64,000 nt of DNA from an uncultured Lachnospiraceae bacterium (GTDB lineage Bacteria > Bacillota > Clostridia > Lachnospirales > Lachnospiraceae). This document shows positions 16,933-26,806 of this stretch, in pieces. Position 1 is the stretch's first letter, and each line of letters opens with the position of its first letter. The notes beneath the pieces are model-generated. The model ran no database searches, was not told the DNA's origin, and saw only the letters and a list, made by a program, of their open reading frames with translations. Position numbers and translations under genes: made by a program. Location of the stretch: contig CAJTJY010000010.1 of NCBI GenBank assembly GCA_910576975.1, positions 39,050 through 103,049 on the forward strand, in the 5' to 3' direction.

Positions 16933-18186
16933 TTACAAAAACTTTTCCTGCTCAACCACCTTGCCAGTTGCCAAAATGATCTCCTTTAATTCCTGCAATA
17001 CCCCTGCGTCCTGTTTCTCCAATTTATGTCGTGTTTCCTCTTTCAACATTCTTGCCGTCCCAAGTCTCAACGCCTCTTGAAAAGATTCAACATCCATTTT
17101 ATAAGGCGCAATCTGTGGAAACACATGACTCTTGATAAATTGAAAAATACGGATTCCCCCCAAATCCATATCTCCCCAATGATAAAATTCACATCCTGGA
17201 TCTGCAAGTTCCAAGATGCCTTTTAAAAACTTCACCTCTTTTGGCGCAAAATATCCATGACAGTAAATATACAATGCATCCTCTCTATAGAGCATATCCT
17301 CATAATTTGCCTTGTTTTCAATCGTCATGATCTTCTTGCATCCAGGCAGCGCAACAGGCGCCGAATGTTCCAATGTCTGGGAATTCAAAACTGTGCCATA
17401 TCGGTTCCATGCAGTGTTTATAAGCGGACTTTCTGCCTCTTTCTTGCCGCCATGTTCAACAGAACCCTCCAAGCCATCCTCTATGATACGATACTGCAAA
17501 GGTCCTTTCCACTCCAGCGTCTGACCATACGAGTGAATTTCATGCATCGCAAAAAGCTCATCCTTTTCCATCCCTTCTATATAAAAAATGGAATAGTTTT
17601 TCAAAATATTAAAAATCCTGTCCCGGTACATCGCCTTAAATAGCTTAGAGTCATCAAACACTCTGACACTGAATACTCTTTCCCATATAAACTCTTTCTG
17701 CGTTGCCACGGCGTTCAAACAACGAAAAAGCAGATCTTCTCCTGCCTCCGCAACGATCTTCCCTTGACGCAGCTTTGAGAGCAAGCCGTCATAGTATGGC
17801 AGCAGCCATTGGCAGTCCAGTACTTGCTCTTTAAAATGTTCCACATTGGCGACCCATTTTTGCTGCTCTTCCCTGGGATCTGCCACGCCTTCCCGTTCAC
17901 AAAGCTCTGGAACAATTTCCACGTCATAATGAATTTTTCGAATGTCTGCCCCCATGTTATACTTTTCAAATAAAATTCTCTCCCTGTTTTCAAGGTTGAA
18001 CTCTTCCTCTAAGCACTTCGCCTGCTGCAGGAATTGACTCCTTCCTCCTACAGCCTGGTATAATTCTGAAGTTACCAATGGATGTTTCCACCCTGTAAGG
18101 CGCCCAGCACGGTAGGCTTCTTTGTCAGCATGTTGAATCAGCCACCGTGCCAGAGTAATATTTTTCAGATTATTGTTCTCTTTCAT
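16933..18186 (-). CDS. jetD: Wadjet subunit JetD (TOPRIM nuclease, DUF2220)
   Basis: JetD is the nuclease of the Wadjet anti-plasmid complex; it cleaves circular DNA after the JetABC motor has extruded it. The 417-residue product has an N-terminal DUF3322-like half and a C-terminal TOPRIM-like DUF2220 half. Visible catalytic features are the glutamate in MTIENKANYEDM (about residue 287) and the acidic HWGDMDLGGIRIF motif (about 337). The start at 18186 overlaps the end of jetC by 17 bases, and GGGAGAG within jetC serves as ribosome site; an alternative in-frame start at 18228 would lengthen the overlap. The TOPRIM residues appear intact, so the system looks functional. Confidence 0.93.
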   Translation of the reverse strand: MKENNNLKNITLARWLIQHADKEAYRAGRLTGWKHPLVTSELYQAVGGRSQFLQQAKCLEEEFNLENRERILFEKYNMGADIRKIHYDVEIVPELCEREGVADPREEQQKWVANVEHFKEQVLDCQWLLPYYDGLLSKLRQGKIVAEAGEDLLFRCLNAVATQKEFIWERVFSVRVFDDSKLFKAMYRDRIFNILKNYSIFYIEGMEKDELFAMHEIHSYGQTLEWKGPLQYRIIEDGLEGSVEHGGKKEAESPLINTAWNRYGTVLNSQTLEHSAPVALPGCKKIMTIENKANYEDMLYREDALYIYCHGYFAPKEVKFLKGILELADPGCEFYHWGDMDLGGIRIFQFIKSHVFPQIAPYKMDVESFQEALRLGTARMLKEETRHKLEKQDAGVLQELKEIILATGKVVEQEKFL

Positions 18187-21100
18187 CTGTCTCTCCCTGC
18201 AGCATTTCAAGATATTTTCCCTTGTCAATATGGATCATCGAAATCTGATGGCTCTTTCTGCGAAATGCATACACGCAGTCCACATTGCGGATTAATGATT
18301 GCAGCCGTTCATCTGGCACACAGACAATCAACTGCAGGTTCAAGCTTCTGGCATAGCGCAGACAAACCTCGCTGCGCTCCTTATCCATTTTGGAAAACGC
18401 TTCGTCCAAAAGAACCAGGCGTATTTTGGATTCCCGGCTGCTCTGCTGCATATACAGCATGGCGAATCCTGCAAAAAGCGCCACATATTTCGGATTTTGA
18501 CCCTCGCCTCCGGAATCACGTCCCGCCATATCGTCGACATAATTTTTGCGCAGATTTCCATCTGCATCCTCTGCCTGCTCGTACATGCTGAATTTCAAGT
18601 ATGTGCGGTAATCCGCATACTTTGCCATGTCTTTCCTGTGACTTGCTCTCGCCGCCTGGTCTTGATCCCTGGGCGGCATGAATTTATCCGTCAAGCGCTG
18701 AATCTGCTGTTCATACTTCTGATAGAACGCATCCTCACCCAAGCAAAGCTGCCCTTCCATGTCGCCCCCTGGCAGCTTCATATCCAGTTCCTGCGCTGTA
18801 AGCATCTCATAGAATTGTTGATTTTCATCATCTGTAGGGAGTATGTCAATCTGATAAATACTGTCTGAAAACTTGATTTTCGCCAACATGCTATTAATTT
18901 CCCGGCGGTGGCGCTTCGCCGCCTTGATCTCCCCGTGAATGGCAGCGATGACGTTTTCACGCAGCATCCGGTAGACCAGTCCATACTGTTTATCAAATTC
19001 CGCCTTATATTCTGGTTCAAAATCCCTCCGGCAGCGTTCCAGCAGCTCATCGTAACAGGTGTTTTCCCGTTCCATGCCCCCGAACTGATAGGATGGATAC
19101 GCCTGCATAAACCGAAGCCTGGCATTGCCCCTTGCCTCCTCTTCTGCTTCCTGGGTACTCTGCAGGCTCCCTAAAAACGCTGTCTTTTCTTTCTTAAAGG
19201 AGGAAGCCTTGCCCTCACGCATGACCTGCAGCACCTGCTCTTGCAGTTTTGGCTCCGGCGTAAAGCCCTCTTCAAGCAACGCCAAAGCTTCTTTTCCGTC
19301 CTTTCGTTCCTTGTCCACTTCTCCTTTGACCGCCGTCCAGTGAAGAATCTGCTCGTGGAGATCAGATGCTTCCTGTTCCAGCTCTTTTATTTGCGACTTT
19401 AAGCGCTTCTTTTGCTCTATCAGATCCGCAATCAGCGTCCCCTCCTCCAATTCTTGAATCTCACGCTGCAGCTGGTCTGCCTGATTTTGATATTTTTCCA
19501 GCTGCATCGTTGAAGCAGCCAATTGTCGAAGCTTATGATATTCAAAATGCTGTAAACGTTCAAAATCATCCGCCTGTTTTAACGTGGCGATCTCCTGCTG
19601 CACAGCGATAAGCTGTTGATTGAGACTGTGAACCTCTTGCTCTAGCTTTAAAATCTGTGCGGGAGAAACTTTCCTTCCAATGCTCTGATAGCGATAGTCC
19701 TGCTCTCTTAGATGTCGGAACATATAATTGCTGTAGGAGTAGCAATCCTGGGTAACGCCGTCCCTTACTTCACTCAATTCCTCTATGGTGCTGCAGGTTC
19801 TGATATGACCCAGATAACGTTTGAGACATGCGTCCACATAAGGAATATCCGTCGTCACTGCGTCGTACAATGTTCCCGGCGCCGCCTCTTTGTGGTCACG
19901 CAGGATGGCGTCAGTGTTAATCAAATCCACAGATTGATATTCTTTCTTCTTCATCTTACGAAAAATTGCGGCAGCCTCTAGAGCATAACGAGGCTCCACC
20001 ACAAGCCCGAACTTAATCCTGCCCAGGCGTCCCTCCAGGGCATTGCGCCAGGACTCTTGCGTGACGTCAAAGAGATCCGCCAATATTTCCACATGAATCG
20101 TACGCCCGTGCCTTACGGACAATTCCTCCTGAATCTTTCTCCTTGCTTCCTTTAATTCTTTTCTATGGTGCTTTTTATCGTTCCTGAGATCATCCAGGAT
20201 TTCTTTTTTCTCCTGGTATTCTTTCTGTATCTCTCTACATCTGTCTTTGCAATCATTCAACTCGTCGCACAGCGAGTCAAAGGTTTCCTTCAAGCCTCGC
20301 TTTAAACCTGCTGCGGCTTCTTCGGTTACTTGGCCGCCGCATACCTGGTTTAGCAAATTCCGTACCTGGTTGCTTAGATATTCGCTGATTCCCTCTGTCT
20401 CATCCCACTGCCTTAAGCGTCTCGTCAAAGCTCTCCAGTCCGCCACTTCATTGGCGCACAGCTTCATGGTCTCCTCTAGCTGCTGTAATTGCTCCTTTTT
20501 CTTTCCAAAATCGCTGGCATACAGCTCTGCTCTTCGTTTGGATAGCTCCTTCCCCTTGTCTGACACAATCTTTTTTAATTCCTCGTGCCGTTTCTCAAAG
20601 CGGCAAAGCTTTTCCAATACCCCGGCAAACTCCTCTTCCTTCGCCGCCAAATGATCTTTCTTATCCTGGATATCAAGAACCTTCAAGGCGGCTTCCGTGA
20701 AGATCTGATCCGCCTGCGCTTTCGTAAGCGCCTGGTCGTGACGCTGAATTTCTTCCAGCATGGCGATCTCTTTCTCAAGGCTTTCTACCTGCTCTTTGAT
20801 CTCACGGTATGACGCTAACTGATCGCTAATGGCGGCAATCGTGTCCTCCTTGCTTCTTGGAAACATATAATCCTTGATAAACTGCCCCGTGCCGTTTGTC
20901 ATGCGCAGGGCGATAGCGCTTTTCTCCATCGTCTTAAAGCGTCCGGGATCCACATATCCAAAAATCACGTCGTTTACCGTGTTCAAATATGCTTCCTGCG
21001 TTGGATAAATACGGTTCACCGCCCCTTGCCCCGTGCTTTTTTCTTCACTGCGCTCCTGAATCAGATCTTGAATCTGGCGGCAAGTAAATGGAATCCCAGT

Positions 21101-21538
21101 CTCTGACAGATAACCGTCCTCAGGAAATCCACCCCAATGACTAAAAAAACAATATTTGTTAACGTCCTGATCTCCCCTTGCCACTTCAAACGCCACGCCG
21201 ACGCAAGTTTTTGCTCCACTTCCTGTATCTTGAATCTCCAGCACGATCTGAGAACAAAAATCTTTGTCTTCCCGGTTGGCAGTACCATCCTTTTGCGCGC
21301 CCCGCAGATAGCTTAAGACACTTCTCTTATTCCTGGTATCGTCTGCCGCTTTATTTAAAAAATCATTGCGGATGCTTCCATACAGCACTACCTGCATGGC
21401 GTCCATGACTGTTGACTTCCCGGAGCCGCTTTTTCCGCTGAACAGATTAACATACTCATGGAATTGAATCACCTGATGGTCAATCCCGCCCCAGTGGTTG
21501 ATCAACATCCTGGTAAATAGTTTCTTCGCCTGCTTCAT
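18170..21538 (-). CDS. jetC: Wadjet subunit JetC (SMC/MukB-like ATPase)
   Basis: JetC is the SMC-like ATPase that powers DNA loop extrusion in Wadjet. The 1122-residue protein has Walker A GKSGSGKST near residues 33-41, a coiled-coil arm about 220-430, a hinge-like central region about 470-640, a second coiled coil about 640-900, the ABC signature SGGEGQN near 1011 and Walker B LVLLDEAFSKMD near 1043. The head motifs are complete. The ATG at 21538 has GAGAGGAGA upstream and lies inside jetB, overlapping it by 59 bases. Length and layout match type I JetC. It could be mistaken for MukB or SbcC, but the flanking jetA, jetB and jetD settle the assignment. Confidence 0.95.
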   Translation of the reverse strand: MKQAKKLFTRMLINHWGGIDHQVIQFHEYVNLFSGKSGSGKSTVMDAMQVVLYGSIRNDFLNKAADDTRNKRSVLSYLRGAQKDGTANREDKDFCSQIVLEIQDTGSGAKTCVGVAFEVARGDQDVNKYCFFSHWGGFPEDGYLSETGIPFTCRQIQDLIQERSEEKSTGQGAVNRIYPTQEAYLNTVNDVIFGYVDPGRFKTMEKSAIALRMTNGTGQFIKDYMFPRSKEDTIAAISDQLASYREIKEQVESLEKEIAMLEEIQRHDQALTKAQADQIFTEAALKVLDIQDKKDHLAAKEEEFAGVLEKLCRFEKRHEELKKIVSDKGKELSKRRAELYASDFGKKKEQLQQLEETMKLCANEVADWRALTRRLRQWDETEGISEYLSNQVRNLLNQVCGGQVTEEAAAGLKRGLKETFDSLCDELNDCKDRCREIQKEYQEKKEILDDLRNDKKHHRKELKEARRKIQEELSVRHGRTIHVEILADLFDVTQESWRNALEGRLGRIKFGLVVEPRYALEAAAIFRKMKKKEYQSVDLINTDAILRDHKEAAPGTLYDAVTTDIPYVDACLKRYLGHIRTCSTIEELSEVRDGVTQDCYSYSNYMFRHLREQDYRYQSIGRKVSPAQILKLEQEVHSLNQQLIAVQQEIATLKQADDFERLQHFEYHKLRQLAASTMQLEKYQNQADQLQREIQELEEGTLIADLIEQKKRLKSQIKELEQEASDLHEQILHWTAVKGEVDKERKDGKEALALLEEGFTPEPKLQEQVLQVMREGKASSFKKEKTAFLGSLQSTQEAEEEARGNARLRFMQAYPSYQFGGMERENTCYDELLERCRRDFEPEYKAEFDKQYGLVYRMLRENVIAAIHGEIKAAKRHRREINSMLAKIKFSDSIYQIDILPTDDENQQFYEMLTAQELDMKLPGGDMEGQLCLGEDAFYQKYEQQIQRLTDKFMPPRDQDQAARASHRKDMAKYADYRTYLKFSMYEQAEDADGNLRKNYVDDMAGRDSGGEGQNPKYVALFAGFAMLYMQQSSRESKIRLVLLDEAFSKMDKERSEVCLRYARSLNLQLIVCVPDERLQSLIRNVDCVYAFRRKSHQISMIHIDKGKYLEMLQGETDEREQ

Positions 21539-22133
21539 CCCCGGCGTTCTCCTCTCTGTATCGTTCCAGCAGCTCATGGATCATCGCAGAACTGCAGTAT
21601 AAGTTTATGGTACTGTATAAATAGATCGGGGTATGGTCGTCCATGTCCCGCAACGCCCCCGGATACTCGATCATCTGATGTCTTTTCATAAGCGAAAGCG
21701 CTTCATTCCATTCCGCATCTGTCAATTTGCGGGTCAGCAAATTGGTATTTTTGCCATATTCCCTCAATTCTTCCAGATTTGTCACCGTGGCAGAGAGATT
21801 GTCGCCCATGATCTTATCCCGGTAAATCATCTTTATCAGCAAGATCAGCACCGTGGATATCTTGGAAACAGGCTCCGCCTCTGCTCCCTCCCCCATGAGA
21901 CGGAAAATATGCTCCTGCCCGTCATGTACTAATTCGCATCCCAGCACTTCAAAATAAGATTCCAGAAACGGCCTGTGCCTGACGCAGATTTCATACTGCT
22001 CATTATCGATAGGCGCCAATGTCACCGGATCGTATTTTTCCTGCAGAATGCAGGTCTGCCGTAACAAGCTTCCAATGGTTTTTTTTAATTTTTCTGCTTC
22101 TGTCACTGATAATTGTTCCATATAATTAACCAT
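21480..22133 (-). CDS. jetB: Wadjet subunit JetB (MukE-like, DUF4194)
   Basis: JetB is the KITE-type (MukE-like) winged-helix subunit that bridges JetA and the JetC heads. The 217-residue product starts at 22133, eight bases after AGGAGG, and overlaps the jetA stop by eight bases; an in-frame extension to 22250 lies wholly inside jetA. It contains the typical DUF4194 arrangement: an N-terminal helix, a central PVTLAPIDNEQYEICVRHRPFLESYF-type strand region (only partly quoted families are used here), and a winged-helix tail ending in an acidic stretch. Position between jetA and jetC supports the call. Confidence 0.92.
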   Translation of the reverse strand: MVNYMEQLSVTEAEKLKKTIGSLLRQTCILQEKYDPVTLAPIDNEQYEICVRHRPFLESYFEVLGCELVHDGQEHIFRLMGEGAEAEPVSKISTVLILLIKMIYRDKIMGDNLSATVTNLEELREYGKNTNLLTRKLTDAEWNEALSLMKRHQMIEYPGALRDMDDHTPIYLYSTINLYCSSAMIHELLERYREENAGDEAGEETIYQDVDQPLGRD

Positions 22134-23529
22134 CGCCATTCCTCCTGATGGAAAATGCAGAGTACCGAAAGCCTTCTTTGGTGACAAAGGTTTCTCCGGT
22201 CTCTGCCGCCACGTCAAGATCAGAAATTTCCGTGGCTTCCTGCCATACAAACAGCAGTTTTTCCAAATCTTGCACGGTGTGAACCGTATCTTGTGTCACC
22301 CAAAACACCCCGTCCTGCTCGTTCTTTTTGCGAAACGATTCAATCTCCGCCTGTGTGTAAAGAGGCTTGACCACAAAATCGTCAAACTCCTGCTCCTCTT
22401 TTTGAATCTCCACAGCCTGCGGCTCAAATTCCCGCTTCACCGCATTTCTCGGCCGTGCAAAACTCTTTTCTTTAATCACATGAAACCGCTGCGTCAGCCC
22501 AAGATTCTGCCCTAGGCTCTCCAATATTTCCGCTCTGTTTTTACTGTTATCCAAAAGCCTGACGAGCGCCTTCGTCCTGTCTTCTTCGTCTCCTTCAGCT
22601 AAAATATAGCGAATGCGGGCTGCCGCCCGTTTGGCAAACACCCGCTTCTGGTCGATAAGCTTTTGATATCTTCGCTCAATACCGTCAAATTCCCGATTAA
22701 TCTGAAATAAAAGTTCCATGGCTTCCTGGCAAATTTCAATAGCCTTTTGATTGCGGCGCCAAGCAACGGATCCCTCCTCAAGCGTTGCACTTTTTGCGAT
22801 AAACGCCTGTTTGTGCATTTCATTTTCTGAAAGATTTTTGTCAATCAGTTCTTTGACCTCTTCTTTATAGCGGTAAAAACTGTCCGTGGTCGTCAATATG
22901 GCATATTTCCTGCTGTCGCTGTTATTGATCTCATCAACGAGCACTTCCTGAATGCCGATAAATGTCTTACGCCTGGAAAGTTCCTCAAAATAACCCCGGA
23001 TGCCCTCTTGCATGTTGGCAAGCATTTGCTGAAGCGCCTTGGAAGTGCATAGAGCGCTTTTTAAAATCTCATTGTTTTTTTCGGAATCCGAGTAATAAGT
23101 AAACAAATGACTGTAAACCGCCAATATGCTGCTGCGCTCCATGCCGTCGTCTTCCCGCTGCAGTCGCTGAAATACCTCCGCAAACATCTGACTGTAATTG
23201 GGGAAAGAGACCACATATTGATTCAATGTCTCGTCATAGTCTTTCCGAAGCCAGCCCCATCCTTCTAAGCGCCGCAGCATCATCGACGGCATGTTTGCCC
23301 TGGTCAGCAATTCCCCCTCGTCCTCCATTTGTTCCTGGCTCCAGTCAAGGGTGAACGTCGTCATCTTCTCACGGATCACCTCTTGACATTCCTCTTCCGT
23401 CAATCCCAGCACGGAATAGGACTGGCTGGATTCCTCGTAGAGCGCCACTACGGCAAGCTGATAATAATCCAGATATTTGCTGGAAAACAGTTTATAAAAA
23501 TCCTTTGGCATGTTGCTCTTTATATTCAT
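22126..23529 (-). CDS. jetA: Wadjet subunit JetA (MukF-like kleisin)
   Basis: JetA is the kleisin (MukF-like) subunit of the Wadjet condensin. The 467-residue protein has an N-terminal winged-helix region (about 1-110), a long helical middle with a coiled-coil character (about 120-330), and an acidic linker leading to a small C-terminal domain (about 385-467), as expected for a kleisin that ties the two JetC heads together. Its ATG overlaps the tcdA stop codon (TAATG), so translation is coupled to a housekeeping tRNA-modification gene. This is unusual for a defence system and implies steady expression. Confidence 0.92.
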   Translation of the reverse strand: MNIKSNMPKDFYKLFSSKYLDYYQLAVVALYEESSQSYSVLGLTEEECQEVIREKMTTFTLDWSQEQMEDEGELLTRANMPSMMLRRLEGWGWLRKDYDETLNQYVVSFPNYSQMFAEVFQRLQREDDGMERSSILAVYSHLFTYYSDSEKNNEILKSALCTSKALQQMLANMQEGIRGYFEELSRRKTFIGIQEVLVDEINNSDSRKYAILTTTDSFYRYKEEVKELIDKNLSENEMHKQAFIAKSATLEEGSVAWRRNQKAIEICQEAMELLFQINREFDGIERRYQKLIDQKRVFAKRAAARIRYILAEGDEEDRTKALVRLLDNSKNRAEILESLGQNLGLTQRFHVIKEKSFARPRNAVKREFEPQAVEIQKEEQEFDDFVVKPLYTQAEIESFRKKNEQDGVFWVTQDTVHTVQDLEKLLFVWQEATEISDLDVAAETGETFVTKEGFRYSAFSIRRNGDG

Positions 23530-24251
23530 TAGAGTTCCCCCGTCAAATCCCTTACCACTTCGGCAGCGATCATCAGTCCTGCCGCAGCAGGCACAAAAGC
23601 CATGCTGCCAGGCGTCTGCCTGCGTCCGTTTGCTTCTTCGGGCGTTTCCTTAGCTGCCTGGGGCTTGATCGGCTTCTCTTTCGAATAGACCACTTTCACA
23701 TGGGAAATCCCCCGTTTTTTCAACTCCCGGCGCATGACTTTCGCTAAGGGACAGACGGAAGTCTCAGAAATATCCGCCACCTGGAATGCAGAGGGATCCA
23801 TTTTATTCCCCGCCCCCATGGCGCTAATCACCGCAGTCCCCGCTTCCACTGCCTGTTGAATCAACGTCAGCTTGCCCGTAACCGTGTCGATGGCGTCAAC
23901 CACATAATCATAAGAGGCAAAATCAAACTGATCCGCTGTTTCCGGCAGATAGAAAGTGCAAGAACCTGTCACCTGCGCTTTGGGATTGATATCTAAAATC
24001 CGTTCCTTTGCCACATCCACCTTATATCTTCCAATCGTGCTGTGCAGCGCATAGATCTGGCGGTTCAGATTTGTAAGGCTAACCTTGTCGTTGTCAATCA
24101 GGTCCAATGCACCCACGCCGCTGCGCGCCAATGCCTCCGCCACATAGCCTCCCACGCCGCCAATGCCAAAGACCGCTACCCTCGCCCTGCTAAGACGTTC
24201 CAGTTTGTCCGTGCCTATCAGCAATTTTGTCCTTGAAAATTGGTTGTGCAT
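23529..24251 (-). CDS. tcdA: tRNA threonylcarbamoyladenosine dehydratase
   Basis: This 240-residue protein is an E1-like enzyme that cyclises t6A37 to ct6A in tRNAs reading ANN codons, using ATP. It shows the adenylate-binding GIGGVGGYVAEALARSG (residues 30-46), the arginine-containing NLNRQIYAL, the VVDAIDT segment and the C-terminal SVCPLAKVMRRELKKRGI typical of TcdA/CsdL. It lacks the UBA and catalytic-cysteine domains of true ubiquitin E1 proteins. The start overlaps the larE end by 34 bases, and the stop overlaps the jetA start. Confidence 0.93.
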   Translation of the reverse strand: MHNQFSRTKLLIGTDKLERLSRARVAVFGIGGVGGYVAEALARSGVGALDLIDNDKVSLTNLNRQIYALHSTIGRYKVDVAKERILDINPKAQVTGSCTFYLPETADQFDFASYDYVVDAIDTVTGKLTLIQQAVEAGTAVISAMGAGNKMDPSAFQVADISETSVCPLAKVMRRELKKRGISHVKVVYSKEKPIKPQAAKETPEEANGRRQTPGSMAFVPAAAGLMIAAEVVRDLTGEL

Positions 24252-25081
24252 TCGTCTCCTCCCTTTAAGCTTTCATTCATGCTGCCTGTCCGGTAACCTT
24301 GCAGATCCACAGTCACATAGGAAAAGCCCAAGGCTTTGAACCTTTCTGCAATCTGCTCTCGTTTGTCGCTGGCGATCAGCTTTTCGATCTCAGCCTCCGG
24401 AATTTCAATTCGTGCCAAATCCCCATGCATACGCACACGGACTTGAGAAAAGCCCATCTTCCACAAAAGCAGCTCTGCCTGCTCCACCATGGCAAGCTTC
24501 TGTCGGGTAATGGCCTCTCCATATGCAAATCGCGAGGAAAGGCAGGCAAATGAGGGCTTATCCCAGGTGGGCAGTCCGCATTGCTTTGACAACAGGCGAA
24601 TCTCTTTTTTGACAAGCCCTGCTTGCCTTAACGGGCTTACGATCCCAAGTTCAAAAACCGCCTGCATCCCCGGCCTGTAATCCCCCTCGTCATCCAGATT
24701 GGAGCCCTCGGCCACATGTGTAATTCGATAATCTTTGGCAATTTTCACCACCATTCCCAACAGCTCCCTTTTACAGAGATAGCATCGGTTGGGACGATTC
24801 TCCTCAAATCCTGGAATTTGCAATTCATCAAATTCACAAACCACCTGCCGGATTCCTTGCCTGTTGCAGAATTCCTTTGCTTCTTTCAGTTCCCTTGCCG
24901 GAAAGGACTGGGCATGTACCGTGACCGCTAATACGTTTTCTTTTAAGACATCATGGGCAGCCTTTAACAAATACGCAGAATCGACGCCGCCGGAAAATGC
25001 CACTGCTACAGTCCCCAGGCTTTTTAAATACTCTCTTAACAACTCTCTCTTCTGATATAGATCATTTCGCCTCTCACTCAT
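24218..25081 (-). CDS. larE: LarE-type PP-loop sulfur transferase
   Basis: LarE inserts sulfur into the pyridinium dicarboxylate precursor of the nickel-pincer cofactor of lactate racemase-type enzymes. The 287-residue product has the PP-loop SGGVDS (residues 30-35), the EGSNLDDEGDYRPG segment, and FACLSSR with Cys180, equivalent to the sulfur-donating cysteine. It also has Cys100 and Cys103 in RPNRCYLCKR. Three cysteines are a feature of the LarE branch that carries an iron-sulfur cluster and so acts catalytically rather than sacrificially; this placement is inference. No larA, larB or larC is in the window. The ATG overlaps the stop of the small upstream gene. Confidence 0.88.
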   Translation of the reverse strand: MSERRNDLYQKRELLREYLKSLGTVAVAFSGGVDSAYLLKAAHDVLKENVLAVTVHAQSFPARELKEAKEFCNRQGIRQVVCEFDELQIPGFEENRPNRCYLCKRELLGMVVKIAKDYRITHVAEGSNLDDEGDYRPGMQAVFELGIVSPLRQAGLVKKEIRLLSKQCGLPTWDKPSFACLSSRFAYGEAITRQKLAMVEQAELLLWKMGFSQVRVRMHGDLARIEIPEAEIEKLIASDKREQIAERFKALGFSYVTVDLQGYRTGSMNESLKGGDECTTNFQGQNC

Positions 25082-25304
25082 CGAATTCCACCGTCACAAA
25101 ATATCCCTTGGGCGTCTCATGAATCTCTGTCACCCTGCCCTCACTAGATTTCAGGCGCTCCGAAAAGGCATAATTTGCAGACATCGCATACGCCTTTCCC
25201 AAAGTATAATAATACGAGGTTGGCAGCTTGCCCTCGCTCACTGGCAAAACGTCCCCTTCTTTCAAAAGCCCGGTCCGTTCCATTTTAAATTCCATTTGGC
25301 GCAT
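25074..25304 (-). CDS. Conserved small protein upstream of larE
   Basis: A 76-residue acidic, cytoplasmic product with AAGGGAAG six bases before its ATG and an eight-base overlap with larE. It has an alternating strand/turn pattern (SYYYTLGKAY, SANYAFSERL, GRVTEIHETPKGYFVTVEFDE) and no cysteines, signal or membrane segment. I do not recognise a named family. Good ribosome site, codon use like its neighbours and tight coupling argue that it is a real gene. Confidence 0.7.
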   Translation of the reverse strand: MRQMEFKMERTGLLKEGDVLPVSEGKLPTSYYYTLGKAYAMSANYAFSERLKSSEGRVTEIHETPKGYFVTVEFDE

Positions 25305-25345
25305 CGTGTACTTCCCTTCTTTTCTGTTGATCAGGTCTTTCCTCT

Positions 25346-26785
25346 TTATGACCGTTTCCAGGTGGCCGGGGTAAACAGCAAAAGCAACGGAAACAGCTCC
25401 AACCGCCCCGCTAACATGTCAAACATCAGCACATATTTTGCCGGCTGTGAAAATACGGAAAAATTACTCATAGGACCTACCTGGTTCAGTCCAGGCCCGA
25501 TATTATTCAAAGTGGCAGCCACTGCCGTAAAATTAGTAGTAAAATCCAGGTTATCCAGCGAAATCAAGAGAACCGAGCACCCGTAGACTAACGCATAGGT
25601 GATAAAAAATACAGACACTGACCGCAGAACATCTTTGCTTACTACATGATGTTCAAAATGTATCTGGCGCACCCGCTTGGGATGAATCAGATGAGAGAGC
25701 TCGTTTTTCACCAGCTTGAGCATAATCACCACCCGGGATACCTTGATTCCTCCCCCGGTGCTTCCAGCACAGGCACCCACAAACATCAGCGCTACCAGGA
25801 TAAATTTGGAAAACTCCGGCCAGGCATTGAAGTCCGCCGTAGAATATCCGGTGGTGGTAATGATGGAAGCAACCTGAAAAGCCGCATGATGAAACGCTTC
25901 CGCCACAGAGGAAAAGCTGCCCCGGATGTTGACGGCAATCAATAAGATAGCGGCAAAAATGATGCCGAGATAATACCGCATTTCCTCATGACAAAACGCC
26001 TGCTTTGGCTTGCGGGCGCTGATCAGATAATAAACGCTGAAATTGACCCCGAACAAAATCATAAATAACGTTATAATCGCTTGGGAGGCAATCGAATAGC
26101 TTCCAATACTGCTGTTCAAAACGCCAAATCCCCCTGTGCCCGCCGTGCCAAAGGACAAAGTCATAGCATGAAACGGCGGCATTCCTGACAATAGCAGCAA
26201 TAGAATCTGGACCACCGTCATCACAATATAAATTCCATAAAGAATCCGGGCGGTATGCCGCACCCGGGGCACCAGCTTTCCGACGGTAGGTCCCGGGCTT
26301 TCCGCCCGCATCAAATGCATGTTATAACCTCCGGCGAGGGGAAGAATGGCAAGAATCAGCACCAATACGCCCATCCCTCCAATCCAGTGGGTAAAGCTGC
26401 GCCAGAAAAGATTGCATTTAGACAACGCCTCCACATCTGACAAGATGCTAGCTCCGGTGGTAGTCAGGCCAGAAATCGTTTCAAATAAGGCATCCGTATA
26501 AGAAGGAAATTCCCCGGACAAAAACAAAGGCAGCGCTCCCGTAACGCTGAGCGCCATCCAGCTTAAGGAAACCGCCACAAATCCTTCTTTGGCATAAAAC
26601 ACTGTGCTCTTAGGCTTTTTGATCTTTCCTGCCACCCCAAGAAGCAGGCAAGCCAAAAGCACTGCCGCATATGCAAATCCTTCTTCCTCTCGATAATAAA
26701 TAGCTGCCAGGCAAGGCAATGCCAAAAAGATTGCCTGAAACTCCAGGACACGGCAAAGAATATATCTGATAATTGAATAATTCAT
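25346..26785 (-). CDS. trkH: TrkH family potassium uptake channel subunit
   Basis: This 479-residue integral membrane protein is the pore subunit of a Trk/Ktr potassium transporter. Four selectivity-filter-like loops are visible: ISGLTTTGAS (about residue 104), SFGTAGTGGFG (about 220), SIITTTGYST (about 300) and AVAATLNNIGPGL (about 430), with at least eight membrane helices between them. The GACAGSTGGGIKVSR cytosolic gate region is also present. It lies 21 bases after trkA, its regulatory partner, and 41 bases before orf76. Confidence 0.94.
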   Translation of the reverse strand: MNYSIIRYILCRVLEFQAIFLALPCLAAIYYREEEGFAYAAVLLACLLLGVAGKIKKPKSTVFYAKEGFVAVSLSWMALSVTGALPLFLSGEFPSYTDALFETISGLTTTGASILSDVEALSKCNLFWRSFTHWIGGMGVLVLILAILPLAGGYNMHLMRAESPGPTVGKLVPRVRHTARILYGIYIVMTVVQILLLLLSGMPPFHAMTLSFGTAGTGGFGVLNSSIGSYSIASQAIITLFMILFGVNFSVYYLISARKPKQAFCHEEMRYYLGIIFAAILLIAVNIRGSFSSVAEAFHHAAFQVASIITTTGYSTADFNAWPEFSKFILVALMFVGACAGSTGGGIKVSRVVIMLKLVKNELSHLIHPKRVRQIHFEHHVVSKDVLRSVSVFFITYALVYGCSVLLISLDNLDFTTNFTAVAATLNNIGPGLNQVGPMSNFSVFSQPAKYVLMFDMLAGRLELFPLLLLFTPATWKRS

Positions 26786-26806
26786 CGCTTTCTTCTGCTT
26801 CCTCTC

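Noticed and set aside
18299..18868. 189-codon frame antisense to jetC
   Set aside because: Shadow of a well-supported SMC-like gene.
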